DNA of 64,000 nt, taken from positions 248,001-312,000 of the forward strand of contig CAUEEP010000913.1 of NCBI GenBank assembly GCA_958450365.1, written 5' to 3'. A model generated the notes under the pieces. It had not been told where the DNA came from and did not search any database. It worked only from the letters and a program-made list of their open reading frames with translations. This document shows, piece by piece, positions 48,801 to 51,500 of this stretch (positions are counted from its first letter, which is position 1; each line of letters opens with the position of its first letter). The position numbers and the translations under genes are program-made. This DNA is from Mesorhabditis belari. Lineage: Eukaryota > Nematoda > Chromadorea > Rhabditida > Rhabditidae.

Positions 48801-50098
48801 TTAACATCTTTTTTGAAAAGACATTATCGGTTTTTCTTCTTCATTTGCTGTAATTTATCGAAAAAAAAACAAGGAATCTGTAAGATTTTAAGAAAAAAAA
48901 ATGATTCCTCAAAACCTTGAATTCAAGGTGTTCGGGTTCAAGTTGAATTCGATTCCTCAATCGGGTTTTTCGGCAGACTCTCAACATTTGTAAGGTCATA
49001 TTTGTAAGGATTCTAGAAGCACCAATTAGTTAGAAAATTGGCTTGGCTACAGGAAACATACTCAAAAATCATCTCCAAATATTTCATACAAATTCATTGA
49101 GTTCTCGCCGAGCTAGACCCTCAGAAGTGAGTCGCTATTAGACTTGTTAATGAGGCTTAACGAGGCTTCAAGTTTAACGAGTCATATCAGCGCACTGAAA
49201 GTTGCTAGCAATCTGAAACTTTTTCTATCAGAAAGCCTAGATTATCAGCTTCATTTTGATACCAAAAATTCAACAAAAAACTTCAAAAAAAGTATTCTAA
49301 AAAGGTTATCGATCGACGAGGCTTCGTTAAGAGTATCTTAAGATTTAAAGTGATTTTTTGAGTATTATTTTAAAGAGTTTTGCTAAATTTTTACCATCAA
49401 AATGAAGCTAATAATATTGGCTTCATTTCATTCATGAAGCTAATAATATTGGCTAAATAATTTCAAAAACGGCTCTCAAAAACTTAAATTGGGTTTTTCG
49501 TCAGGCTCTCAACTTTGTAAGGTCATATAAAGATTCTAGAAGCACTGATTAGTTAGAAAATTGGCTTGGCTACAGGAAACATACTCAAAAATCATCTCCA
49601 AACAATTTCATACAAATTCATTGAGTTCTCGCCGAGCTAGACCCTCAGAAGTGAATCGCTATAATTTGACTCTGTATTAAATTAATTCTGTATTAAATTA
49701 AAAGCTTAAGGAGCTCAAGTATCCGTTTGCATTCAATAAGTGAGATGAGATCTATCAGAATTTAATTCCTATAGCAAGTCGGGTGATTGTTGACTTTGAA
49801 ACTTGTATTTTTCAATCAGCCTGAATATTTTTATTCAAAAGAAAACCCACGATGTAACAAGGTTTTTTTAGCAAGTTTTTTTATGAAATAGCAACTAGCA
49901 AATAGCCTACTACAATAAAACGACAAAGGGTTACGGTAGAAAGGTACTGATTGATACCTTTATACCGTAACCCTTTGTCGAATCAATCAATGATTACGGT
50001 AGATACGGATTTTTCCAAATTTCAGGATCGACCATCCACCAACGGGGGAAGAGTTCGCGCTTGGGTGCGGGATTTGTCGAAATTTGAGCACTTTTTAG
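294..50098 (+). CDS. rpm-1: RPM-1/Highwire/MYCBP2 RING-Cys-relay E3 ubiquitin ligase, 5' partial, about 78 exons seen
   Basis: PHR-family E3 ligases restrain synapse growth and axon regeneration by ubiquitinating targets such as the DLK-1 kinase, working with an F-box partner (FSN-1 in worms). Spliced translation gives the family architecture in order: PHR1 (from 7089), PHR2 (13369-15129), filamin-like repeat (18689-19926), two SH3-like modules (20151-21962), zinc-binding [15 protein letters not shown] block (24715-26713), DOC-like domain with [13 protein letters not shown] (33388-36717), RING (42924-44121) and tandem-cysteine domain to the stop at 50096-50098. The last residues, [13 protein letters not shown], match the family C-terminus. 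Donors are mostly GTGAG/GTAAG and acceptors TTTCAG. Most exon phases join cleanly; unresolved joins are near 5571-7089, 9087, 21962-23067 and 23513-24715. The start codon and RCC1-like region lie upstream of the window. The gene is inflated by repeats in nearly every long intron. Identity is very secure; some exon ends are inferred. Confidence 0.96.
441..958. mobile_element. mariner-type nonautonomous element with TA target duplication
   Basis: The ends are inverted repeats, GGTTGATGCATAAGT at the left and its complement at the right, flanked by TA. This resembles the mariner TIR family that starts GGTTGGTGCA. No transposase reading frame survives. A segment around 700-770 recurs at about 33070-33150, so the inside shares sequence with another intronic repeat. 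Confidence 0.7.
1421..1861. repeat. Direct repeat of about 120 bp
   Basis: The block at 1421-1542 (starting ACGATCGTACAATACC) recurs at 1738-1861 with few changes. The second copy runs straight into the 23-bp minisatellite, whose unit is derived from its final CTTTGATAGTCAA. Confidence 0.8.
1848..2316. repeat. 23-bp minisatellite, about 20 copies
   Basis: The unit reads CTTTGATAGTCAAGGTCATT with a short tail. G/A and T/G variants are scattered, and two units are shortened. It is intronic in rpm-1. Confidence 0.9.
2719..3570. mobile_element. mariner-type TIR element, 852 bp, TA-flanked
   Basis: The ends start TTGGGTTGTCCAGTTATG and close with the complement, flanked by TA. The arms continue for more than 150 bp, covering roughly 2719-2890 and 3400-3570. 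Inside lie a poly-G run near 3254 and a nested fragment with CTCTAATAGTGGGG repeats near 3010-3060. No intact transposase is present. Confidence 0.8.
4205..4470. mobile_element. TIR element family A, copy 1
   Basis: The TIR is CCGTAAATACTGTAATAGTA at the left with its complement at the right, flanked by TA. An internal hairpin contains TATCAAAAAATAGCC. The same family occurs at 31507-31776 (inverted) and 44437-44707. Confidence 0.85.
4769..5099. repeat. 17-bp minisatellite, about 19 nearly identical copies
   Basis: The unit is AGCTATGTCCTTTGACC. The copies look identical across the whole array, which suggests recent expansion. It is intronic, between rpm-1 exons 4095-4172 and 5337-5458. Confidence 0.95.
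5207..5298 (-). pseudogene. tRNA-like element (SINE head or tRNA pseudogene)
   Basis: On the - strand it has an A-box-like TGGCTAAGAGC and a perfect B box GGTTCAATCCC, preceded by CTTAGTCGAGAGGTCAAG. It shares most of its sequence with the + strand copy at 30366-30437. The cloverleaf does not close, and an extra insert lies between the boxes. Confidence 0.65.
5579..6152. mobile_element. Tc1-type TIR element with an internal 13-bp array
   Basis: The ends are CAGGGTGCGCCAAAAG and its complement, flanked by TA. The arms match for almost 200 bp each. The centre (about 5810-5955) holds roughly 11 copies of CTGTGCCCTGTAA or its G variant. It inserted about 6 bp downstream of the donor of the exon ending at 5571. 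Confidence 0.85.
6726..6803 (-). pseudogene. tRNA-like pseudogene
   Basis: The - strand reads AATAGCTCACTGGTTAAAGC followed by GAGGTTCAATCTCC, giving near-consensus A and B boxes. The acceptor stem does not pair, so it is not a functional tRNA as it stands. A GAAA microsatellite follows at 6847-6895. Confidence 0.55.
6847..6895. repeat. (GAAA)n microsatellite
   Basis: About 12 uninterrupted GAAA units, intronic. Confidence 0.95.
8046..8170. repeat. Small inverted repeat
   Basis: ATTGATTGAAAGTAGGAGAA near 8055 is repeated in inverse as TTCTCCTACTTTCAATCAAT near 8142-8161, with about 70 bp between. It may be a tiny MITE or a hairpin. Confidence 0.65.
8530..8735. repeat. Tandem repeat, about 33-bp unit
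   Basis: The unit core is GCTAATCAACTCACTAAAGA followed by GCTAATCACTTTA. About six units lie in the intron between the last two PHR1 exons. Confidence 0.85.
9087..9128 (+). other. rpm-1: Probable rpm-1 exon after PHR1 that runs into an in-frame TGA
   Basis: After the acceptor ATACAG at 9086 the phase-0 reading gives [13 protein letters not shown] and then TGA at 9126-9128. The same frame past the TGA ([19 protein letters not shown]...) still looks protein-like, and no good GT donor lies before the stop. Possible explanations are a non-canonical donor, an assembly error, a different exon choice, or a real nonsense change. The rest of the gene shows no other sign of decay. Confidence 0.4.
10010..10112. 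repeat. GACAGACGG-type minisatellite
   Basis: A 24-bp unit (GACAGACAGACGGGCAGACA plus GAGG) occurs about four times, preceded by GGACGGACAGGCG. Similar GACGGACAGAC stretches occur at 17740-17830, 27960 and 32200, so this is a widespread motif. Confidence 0.85.
11735..11815 (+). pseudogene. Degenerate tRNA-like sequence
   Basis: GTGTGGTGGTTAGCACAATT is followed by GGGGGTTCGAGCACCC. The B box has one mismatch to GGTTCRANNCC and the A box is poor. No cloverleaf closes. Confidence 0.45.
12178..12415 (+). mobile_element. tRNA-derived SINE-like element, copy 1
   Basis: A tRNA-like part (GGTCGAGTGGTTGAGAGCTT then GAATTCGAACCCAGCC) follows a body that contains, on the opposite strand, GAAATGAGCGTCAAATTTTG. 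The same two-part arrangement occurs inverted at 12780-13029. A poly-T run follows the tRNA-like part. Confidence 0.7.
12640..12715 (+). pseudogene. tRNA-like unit of the SINE-like family
   Basis: GAGTGGTTGGGAGCTTGTAC, then GAGAGTTCGGTCCCGGCTCG and a T-rich tail. It lies just upstream of, and in inverse orientation to, the copy at 12780-13029, so the two form an inverted pair around a shared ATTATGTGAACCCACAAA spacer. Confidence 0.6.
12780..13029 (-). mobile_element. tRNA-derived SINE-like element, copy 2, abutting an rpm-1 exon
   Basis: The - strand tRNA-like part (GGGGGTCAAGAGTTCGAACC) and a + strand body GAAATCAGCGTAAAATTCT match copy 1 in inverse. The body continues into GATCGTTCCCTTGTCAG, and the AG at 13028-13029 is the acceptor of the exon at 13030. 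GTTCCCTTGTCA also occurs at the same place in the copy at 30230-30440. Confidence 0.7.
13030..15129 (+). other. rpm-1: rpm-1 helical linker and PHR2 domain exons
   Basis: Exons 13030-13115 ([20 protein letters not shown]), 13189-13280 ([20 protein letters not shown]), 13369-13450 ([13 protein letters not shown]), 13578-13646 (FSEECQTAQ), 14289-14350 ([19 protein letters not shown]), 14822-14930 ([19 protein letters not shown]) and 15013-15129 ([12 protein letters not shown]). [22 protein letters not shown] and YGF+C..GY are landmarks of the second PHR domain of MYCBP2 orthologues. A Tc1-like element sits only 34 bp after the donor at 13646. Confidence 0.9.
13681..14220 (+). mobile_element. 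Tc1/mariner element, internally deleted, with transposase C-terminus
   Basis: The TIR is CAGGGTGCGTCATAATTATT with its complement at the right, flanked by TA at 13679-13680 and 14221-14222. The + strand frame 13798-14097 ends a Tc1/mariner transposase: [16 protein letters not shown] carries the third catalytic Asp region, then an intact C-terminus and TGA. The N-terminal two thirds are gone, so the element is nonautonomous. It lies in the intron after the rpm-1 exon ending at 13646. Confidence 0.9.
15390..16035. repeat. 15-bp minisatellite with higher-order duplication
   Basis: The unit is ATCCGATCTCTTCCA or the CGA variant, about 40 copies. It is split into 15395-15535 and 15580-16035. Each block is followed by the same roughly 41-bp tail starting TCCTCATTCATTTCCATTTC (15535-15576 and 16035-16076). 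The lack of stops gives long low-complexity frames on both strands, which I take as artefacts. Confidence 0.9.
16042..16225 (-). pseudogene. Tc1-like transposase N-terminal helix-turn-helix remnant
   Basis: The - strand reads [15 protein letters not shown], then [20 protein letters not shown] and RF. This is the first DNA-binding helix-turn-helix of Tc1/maT-type transposases, which normally continues into a PRSGRP linker. Here it runs instead into the sequence that also borders the 15-bp minisatellite, so the array seems to have grown at the broken edge of this gene. Confidence 0.75.
16750..17270. repeat. Three direct copies of a roughly 110-150-bp repeat
   Basis: Blocks at about 16757-16890, 16945-17040 and 17128-17260 share ACTTTTCTATAACCAAATTT and GTCGAGTTATAGAGTAAAAT. 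They are intronic in rpm-1. I see no coding or TIR structure. Confidence 0.7.
18070..18200. repeat. CTAGTCTAGCGCATAGGG tandem repeat
   Basis: A degenerate unit of about 18-20 bp recurs five to seven times, ending about 80 bp before the exon at 18284. Confidence 0.8.
18689..19926 (+). other. rpm-1: rpm-1 filamin-type immunoglobulin-like repeat exons
   Basis: Exons 18689-18751, 19104-19196, 19373-19464, 19680-19745 and 19833-19926. They read [50 protein letters not shown] followed by EELR, then [20 protein letters not shown]. The last phrase is the filamin-repeat pattern in which W.P...G.Y.+.V.+DG closes the fold. A telomere-like TTAGGC array lies inside the intron between the third and fourth of these exons. 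Confidence 0.88.
19488..19593 (+). repeat. Interstitial telomere-like TTAGGC array
   Basis: About 15 hexamers of the nematode telomere repeat TTAGGC, some separated by an extra TGGC. It lies in the intron between rpm-1 exons 19373-19464 and 19680-19745, 24 bp after the donor. Confidence 0.9.
20038..21962 (+). other. rpm-1: rpm-1 paired SH3-like modules
   Basis: Exons 20038-20102, 20151-20251, 20347-20453, 20531-20594, 21303-21403, 21663-21747 and 21871-21962. Module one: [20 protein letters not shown], then [12 protein letters not shown] and [11 protein letters not shown]. Module two: [20 protein letters not shown], then [12 protein letters not shown]. Both follow the R..P.L....G.......I.E....G.W+RL pattern of the bacterial-SH3-like domains in MYCBP2. 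A short exon is still missing after 21962, judged by phase. Confidence 0.82.
20637..21230. mobile_element. Inverted-repeat element with an AGAAGAAGCC array inside
   Basis: The arms at about 20637-20770 and 21100-21230 pair imperfectly. For example, CGAATCCGCTTTTAATTTTT faces CTAAAAGCGGATTCGGAA, and CGCAAGATATC faces GATATCTTGCG. The centre holds five AGAAGAAGCC units (20855-20905). It has no recognisable transposase. Confidence 0.6.
22016..22611. repeat. Direct repeat of about 175 bp
   Basis: Positions 22016-22195 and 22437-22611 are almost identical (both include AAAGCGCGCAAGATATTTAA and GGGTAGTACAGATAACGTCA). The 240 bp between them and the sequence after belong to the retrotransposon remnant. 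Confidence 0.85.
22565..22997 (-). pseudogene. Non-LTR retrotransposon 3' end remnant
   Basis: The - strand frame from 22819 reads [20 protein letters not shown] then ETFK. This is the phrase R.P.LWN.LP..IR...SL..FK that ends reverse transcriptase ORFs of RTE/CR1/Jockey-like LINEs. No upstream reverse transcriptase is present, as expected for 5' truncation. Confidence 0.7.
23067..23513 (+). other. rpm-1: rpm-1 conserved FAAFLWHE segment
   Basis: Exons 23067-23125 and 23425-23513 read [20 protein letters not shown] and then [16 protein letters not shown]. This corresponds to the S..EC.R.VFA.FLWHEG.V.DAM....FLKF block of MYCBP2 orthologues, which follows a long low-complexity region in vertebrates. 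That Ser/Pro-rich stretch is not seen here, so the protein is more compact. The first exon's phase needs one further small exon upstream. Confidence 0.82.
23745..24092. repeat. 10-bp minisatellite TTGCTGTAGA / TTGCTGTACA
   Basis: About 34 units, segmented into blocks of TAGA-type and TACA-type variants. It lies in the rpm-1 intron after 23513. Open frames across it are simply products of the 10-bp period. Confidence 0.95.
24126..24696 (-). pseudogene. Possible decayed or nested small gene, - strand in rpm-1 intron
   Basis: Two overlapping - strand frames are unusually non-repetitive. One (to 24343) reads [20 protein letters not shown]. The other (to 24126) holds a hydrophobic stretch [20 protein letters not shown] followed by a basic helix. 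A frame switch near 24440-24490 would be needed. I do not recognise the product; it could equally be an old transposon fragment. Confidence 0.25.
24841..25057. mobile_element. Short mariner-type MITE, 217 bp, TA-flanked
   Basis: The TIR begins TTGGGTTGGTGGAAAAGTCC and its complement ends at 25057 with one short internal difference. TA is on each side. The opening TTGGGTTGGTG is typical of mariner TIRs. It lies 37 bp past the donor at 24803. Confidence 0.85.
25193..25496 (+). mobile_element. piggyBac internal-deletion derivative, TTAA-flanked
   Basis: The element begins CCCATTCGAAAC and ends GTTTCGAATGGG, with TTAA at 25189-25192 and 25497-25500, the piggyBac hallmark. Inside, a + strand frame reads [20 protein letters not shown], then [11 protein letters not shown] and a stop. 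This matches the N-terminal part of PGBD transposases, where P..YF..F.DD.LI..IV..TN is usual. Confidence 0.85.
25524..25748 (-). repeat. TATA-bearing dispersed repeat family B, copy 1
   Basis: On the - strand it carries AAACCTTTGGGGTTTATAAG in the position of the GGGTATATAAGGCTT box of the other copies, then AGTGACTGAGCCGATTTTG-like sequence. Divergence is higher than in the copies at 33640, 38290 and 45625. Confidence 0.55.
25909..26206. repeat. Direct repeat, about 140 bp, two copies
   Basis: TTGAAGAGAATTTTTCACCA starts both copies (about 25909 and 26053). Both continue through AAATTGCCTCTAATCAC to TTACGGTTGCTGAAG or GTGACTGAAG. Confidence 0.8.
26480..26575. repeat. TTTGATTTG / TTTGATCTA short tandem repeat
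   Basis: Nine-base units recur about ten times, 18 bp after the donor of the exon ending at 26462. Confidence 0.85.
27111..27485. mobile_element. TIR element with CTTAACGAGTCCG ends
   Basis: The left end CTTAACGAGTCCGGGC is matched by TCGGACTCGTTAAG at the right. The arms share ATTCTTTAGATTTCGATC and GTTTCATGCTCGAA in inverse. A further GGACTCGTTAAGC inside suggests nesting or internal duplication. Confidence 0.8.
27868..29385. repeat. Repeat duplicated on both sides of the mariner element
   Basis: GCGAAAAACGCTCACTAA through AATCTAAGCCCTGCCCCTTT and CTTCTGCTTTATAT occurs at 27868-27990 and again at 29257-29375. The mariner inserted at the end of the first copy. Confidence 0.75.
27992..29240 (+). 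mobile_element. Full-length but inactive mariner transposon
   Basis: The TIR GGGACTTGCAAAAGAAACTG and its complement are flanked by TA at 27990-27991 and 29241-29242; at 1249 bp the element has the usual mariner size. The transposase starts at 28161 with a helix-turn-helix region and reaches the first catalytic Asp in LTMDEK. The next codon, normally Trp, is TGA (28617-28619). The frame resumes with QWLSKGERP; the second Asp region reads [11 protein letters not shown] and has lost the catalytic Asp; the third, [14 protein letters not shown], is kept in a shifted frame. A TAA follows in VQD. The element is dead. Confidence 0.93.
29955..30075. repeat. 21-bp minisatellite
   Basis: The unit GTCTCGCTCTAGACCTAGAA plus A occurs about six times with XbaI-like TCTAGA cores. 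It lies in the intron after the exon ending at 29865. Confidence 0.9.
30225..30440 (+). mobile_element. tRNA-derived SINE-like element, copy 3
   Basis: The body CGGAATCAGCATAAAATTCT at 30259 and GTTCCCTTGTCA at 30320 precede a tRNA-like part at 30366-30437. That part has a perfect A box TGGCTAAGAGG and a perfect B box GGTTCAATCCC, which together form an internal polymerase III promoter. Spacing between the boxes is normal for a tRNA, but the arms do not all pair. Confidence 0.75.
30815..31047. repeat. 13-bp minisatellite CCTCTAAGAATAG / CCTCTAAGATAAG
   Basis: About 17 units of two variants in irregular order, ending about 70 bp upstream of the rpm-1 exon at 31120. Confidence 0.95.
31507..31776. 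mobile_element. TIR element family A, copy 2 (inverted)
   Basis: The ends are CCGTAAATACTGTAATAGTA and its complement, TA-flanked. The internal part is the reverse complement of the copies at 4205 and 44437 (GTTGCGTAGTCTAGCTTTGA here). Confidence 0.9.
32395..32470 (+). pseudogene. tRNA pseudogene with intact A and B boxes
   Basis: TGGTTGAGTGGTTAACG carries a perfect A box and GGGTTCGATCCC a perfect B box. The ends GGAGTG and CATTCC can pair as an acceptor stem, and CCCTAGGGG could form a variable arm. The anticodon stem has only about three pairs, so I call it a degenerate Ser/Leu-type tRNA or a SINE head. Confidence 0.6.
32704..32835 (+). repeat. Dispersed repeat family B, 5' fragment
   Basis: AGACTCAATAAAATGAATAA and GGGTACAAATTTCCAGTTGA match the first part of the copies at 33680 and 45625. 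The TATA-bearing half is absent. Confidence 0.7.
33640..33905 (+). repeat. TATA-bearing dispersed repeat family B, copy 3
   Basis: Shared landmarks are CAAATTTCCAGCTGAAT, AAGCAAAGGAAAGATC, TTTGTGCGACCGTCAACTGG, CGGGTATATAAGGATT and CCCTTTTGGAATCTGTGAAG. It is intronic in rpm-1. Confidence 0.8.
33930..34200. mobile_element. SINE-like element, copy 4, with Ala-type tRNA-like fragment
   Basis: The body CGGAATCAGCGTGAAATTCT at 34112 matches copies 1-3. Just upstream, the - strand reads TGGTCTAGATGATAGAGCGC followed by TTGCATGCAAAACC, resembling the D and anticodon arms of a tRNA-Ala(TGC). The B box is degenerate. Confidence 0.55.
34613..34728 (-). repeat. Second interstitial telomere-like array
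   Basis: About 19 hexamers of GCCTAA (TTAGGC on the - strand), with GCCTGA variants in a near-regular order. It is opposite in orientation to the array at 19488. A 45-bp copy of the upstream exon/intron junction follows directly. Confidence 0.9.
34729..34773 (+). repeat. Copy of the rpm-1 exon end and splice donor
   Basis: ATGAGCAATTCAGGTATGAG at 34729 repeats 34418-34437, which spans the last 13 bases of the DOC-domain exon and its GT donor. The match continues for 45 bp with two or three changes. Confidence 0.9.
35306..35475. repeat. Near-palindrome, family related to 43504-43832
   Basis: TTTGCGCAATTCGCCATAAC at the left is mirrored by GTTATGGCGAGTTGCGCAAA at the right. TCTTTATGATTTTGG and its complement lie inside. 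The same design recurs at 43530-43670. Confidence 0.8.
35588..35823. mobile_element. TIR element with GGGGGTGGGACAAATGCGAC ends
   Basis: The right end carries the complement (GTCGCATTTGTCCCACCCCC), and GCGCACCTGGACATTTGCGC repeats in inverse within. Half of a related element occurs at 9484-9590. Confidence 0.85.
37174..37631 (+). mobile_element. Merlin (IS1016/ISXO2-like) element derivative with 8-bp duplication
   Basis: The ends are GGTTCCTTTCCAATATCGG and CCGATATTGGAAAAGAACC. The same 8 bp GTTAAATC flank both sides (37166-37173 and 37632-37639), as Merlin elements create. A + strand frame from 37314 reads [20 protein letters not shown], then [18 protein letters not shown] and [12 protein letters not shown]. 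This is the N-terminal zinc-ribbon of ISXO2/Merlin transposases. The DDE catalytic half is missing. Confidence 0.9.
38290..38610 (+). repeat. TATA-bearing dispersed repeat family B, copy 4
   Basis: It shares TTTGTGCGGTCGCGTAATCA, GAGTATATAAGGCTTCCC, TTTTGGAATTGGTAAAGGG and AAAGGACTGAGCCGATTTTG with the copies at 33640 and 45625. It is intronic between exons 38002-38064 and 38866-38973. Confidence 0.8.
41304..41405. mobile_element. Short TIR element with AATAGTAGTGC repeats
   Basis: The ends ACCGTATTCTCTCTAATAG and CTATTATAGAGAATACGGT pair. TCTCTAATAGTAGTGCAC repeats within. Related fragments lie at 3008-3060 and 57181-57230. Confidence 0.75.
41409..42153. mobile_element. Tc1-type TIR element, about 740 bp, long arms
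   Basis: The left arm (41409-41610) and right arm (41945-42153) are inverted copies: CGGTTTTTCGACTGTAACTC faces GAGTTACAGTCGAAAAACCG, and ACAATGTTACACCTTTTATA faces its complement. No transposase frame lies between. It ends about 45 bp before the exon at 42197. Confidence 0.85.
42355..42548. repeat. Tandem repeat within a hairpin
   Basis: CCATCGGCTAGCCGCTAGTG plus ACTGAATCA repeats about four times. The outer ends TATGTCGCAGCCGCT and AGCGGCTGCGACATA pair. Confidence 0.85.
42924..44121 (+). other. rpm-1: rpm-1 RING-H2 domain exons
   Basis: Exons 42924-43003 ([20 protein letters not shown]) and 44014-44121 ([18 protein letters not shown] ... NCPLCN). The zinc ligands C..C, CGH, H..C and CPLC are all present. 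In the RING-Cys-relay mechanism this RING recruits the ubiquitin-loaded E2, which passes ubiquitin to the downstream tandem-cysteine domain. The intron between the two exons holds an element with a GCGCAAATAACC array. Confidence 0.95.
43504..43832. mobile_element. TIR element with a CCCTGTTGCGCAAATAA array
   Basis: The ends GGGTAGGCTACTTTGCGC and GCGCAAAGTAGCCTATCCC pair. An internal near-palindrome matches 35306-35475. About eight copies of a 17-bp unit (43690-43805) separate it from the right end. It sits within the intron that splits the RING exons. Confidence 0.85.
44437..44707. mobile_element. TIR element family A, copy 3
   Basis: It has the same TIR and TA flanks as the copies at 4205 and 31507, in the same orientation as copy 1. 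Internal sequence such as CAAAGCTAGACTACGCAAC is shared. Confidence 0.9.
45625..45875 (+). repeat. TATA-bearing dispersed repeat family B, copy 5
   Basis: GACTCAATAAAATGAATAGC, CAAATTTCCAGCTGAATATC, GTGTAATCACTCGCGACCTG and GGGTATATAAGGCTTTTC are shared. A second GAGTATATAAGAATC follows at 45830. Confidence 0.8.
45918..46108. repeat. 22-bp minisatellite AGATTTGGTTCCTTTTCTCT
   Basis: About nine units with indels, directly after the family B repeat, in the TC-domain intron. Confidence 0.9.
46488..46622. repeat. 18-bp minisatellite TTTGACTTGTCTCCAATC
   Basis: Seven to eight units, preceded by an inverted GACTTGTCTCCAAAGAGACA hairpin at about 46455-46485. The intron lies between the TC-domain exons. 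Confidence 0.92.
47141..47704. mobile_element. TIR element with 8-bp target duplication and amplified TIR units
   Basis: The ends are GGGACCTAGTCAAAATAGCG and its complement. TCTTTGAG flanks both sides (47133-47140 and 47705-47712). Next to each end the TIR core (GGCGCTGTTTTGAACG type) is repeated several times. The 8-bp duplication suggests hAT or Merlin type machinery; no transposase is present. Confidence 0.82.
48140..49430. mobile_element. Long foldback element of about 1.3 kb
   Basis: The arms at about 48140-48610 and 48985-49430 are nearly perfect inverted copies. GCGCTGATATGACTCGTTAA (48381) faces its complement (about 49175). The 65-codon frames at 48232-48429 (-) and 49144-49341 (+) differ at a single residue. 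A further direct copy of the inner 160 bp follows at about 49500-49665. It fills the last rpm-1 intron. Confidence 0.88.
49921..49980. repeat. Short perfect hairpin
   Basis: CGACAAAGGGTTACGGTA and TACCGTAACCCTTTGTCG are separated by a short loop with an inner stem. It ends 45 bp before the last rpm-1 exon. Confidence 0.85.
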
Positions 50099-50596
50099 CG
50101 CAAATATTTGTAAATCTTTATTTTTACAGCTTTCAAATTTTATATTCTTCTTATCGTTTTAGCCAATTCACTGAAATGTACAAATTTTCTCTTATGATCT
50201 CACAAAATATGGTGCAAATCTTGTCTCCTTTCATCTGATCTCATTTTTTTTTTTTGAAAAATAAAATCCTTTGACAATTACACTTTAAATAAGTGAAAAG
50301 TACAAATAACAATTGCTCATCTTTGAATAAAAGTCAGATGCTTTTTAACACTTTTGCGACGAGCGTAAGTACAGCGTACAGCCCCGTAGTTGTTAACTGT
50401 TTCACTGATAATTTGGTGAACATTCAAAGATAAACAAAACTTTTACAGTCATTCGATAGCCGTGAATCTCCTCTTTAAAACTCGTATACAAAGTTAACGA
50501 GAGCTTTCTGCAAAAAAAATAAATAACAAATCCTTAAAAGATCCTTAAAAAGCTTGAGTTTTACACTAAAAATAATCGTCATTAGTACGGCTGGTG

Positions 50597-51130
50597 GGGA
50601 CAAAGGGACAATGGTTTACTTCACTTTACCTCAAAGGGACAATGGTTTACTTCACTTTACTTCAAAGGGACAATGGTTTACTTCACTTTACTTCAAAGGG
50701 ACAATGGTTTACTTCACTTTACTTCAAAGGGACAATGGTTTACTTCACTTCACTCAAAGGGACAATGGTTACTCACTTTACCAAAGGGACAATGGTTTAC
50801 TTCACTTCACCTCAAAGGGACAATGGTACTTCACTTCCTCAAAGGGACAATGGTTACTCACTTCACCTCAAAGGGACAATGGTTTACTTCACTTCACCTC
50901 AAAGGGACAATGGTTTACTTCACTTCACCTCAAAGGGACAATGGTTTACTTCACTTCACCTCAAAGGGACAATGGTTTACTTCACTTCACCTCAAAGGGA
51001 CATGGTTTACTTCACTTCACCTCAAAGGGACAATGGTTTACTTCACTTCACCTCAAAGGGACAATGGTTTACTTCAATTCACCTCAAAGGGACAATGGTT
51101 TACTTCACTTTACTTCAAAGGGACAATGGT
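50597..51130. repeat. 31-bp minisatellite, about 18 units
   Basis: The unit is CAAAGGGACAATGGTTTACT then TCACTTCACCT, with TTACTT variants at both ends of the array and shortened units inside. Three overlapping frames stay open across it only because of its composition. Confidence 0.95.
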
Positions 51131-51176
51131 TATATATATGCTTTATTCAGGGGGCGAATAGAAGCGAATGAGATAA

Positions 51177-51500
51177 TCATAACCGCATATCACATATTGC
51201 TACAATACTTTCACAAAAAAGAAAGAAAACTAAAAATAGTACAGTAAGATTAAAGTTAGGAAACACAGAGTACAAAAAGATTAAATATAGAGCAGATTTG
51301 ACATGGCAATAAGATCTAATTCGTTTACAGATACTTTCAACTTTCCTACAGACGAGAGAGATACCAGACGGGAGCTGATTCCAAACCCTACTAATACGGT
51401 TCGCAAAAGAATGATAAAGGGAAAGATGATGGGGATGAGAACCGACCGAAATTTGAGAAGGATCACTACGTGTACTTCTAGAAATTTCCACAATTTTCAA
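51177..51500 (-). pseudogene. Non-LTR retrotransposon tail
   Basis: The - strand frame reads FANRISRVWNQLPSGI and continues to KVESICKRIRSY. It has the NR..R.WN.LP..I...+.FK..L shape that ends many LINE reverse transcriptase ORFs. It directly adjoins the 31-bp minisatellite, like the array-plus-tail design of some retroelements. Confidence 0.6.

Larger units (their letters stand above)
44229..50098 (+). other. rpm-1: rpm-1 tandem-cysteine (TC) catalytic domain and C-terminus
   Basis: Exons 44229-44359, 45286-45391, 46285-46338, 46721-46794, 46933-46978, 47867-47955 and 50026-50098. The relay residues defined in human MYCBP2 (C4520, E4534, C4572, F4573, H4583) all have counterparts: Cys in FGGESRC (45383-45385), Glu in NPSEL (46297-46299), Cys-Phe in YFCFGTTHF (46793-46794 plus 46933, then 46934-46936) and His in CAPCH (46964-46966). 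Activity as a RING-Cys-relay ligase is therefore expected. The catalytic cysteine codon is split by an intron. The loop between the first Cys and the Glu is shorter than in human. Confidence 0.94.

Noticed and set aside
48232..49341. A pair of 65-codon genes encoding the same protein
   Set aside because: Both frames lie in the arms of the foldback; identity comes from the inverted repeat, and no splice or start context supports expression.
50554..51247. Three overlapping frames of 160-217 codons
   Set aside because: They read the 31-bp array in three frames; the unit has no stops. The sequence is noncoding repeat.
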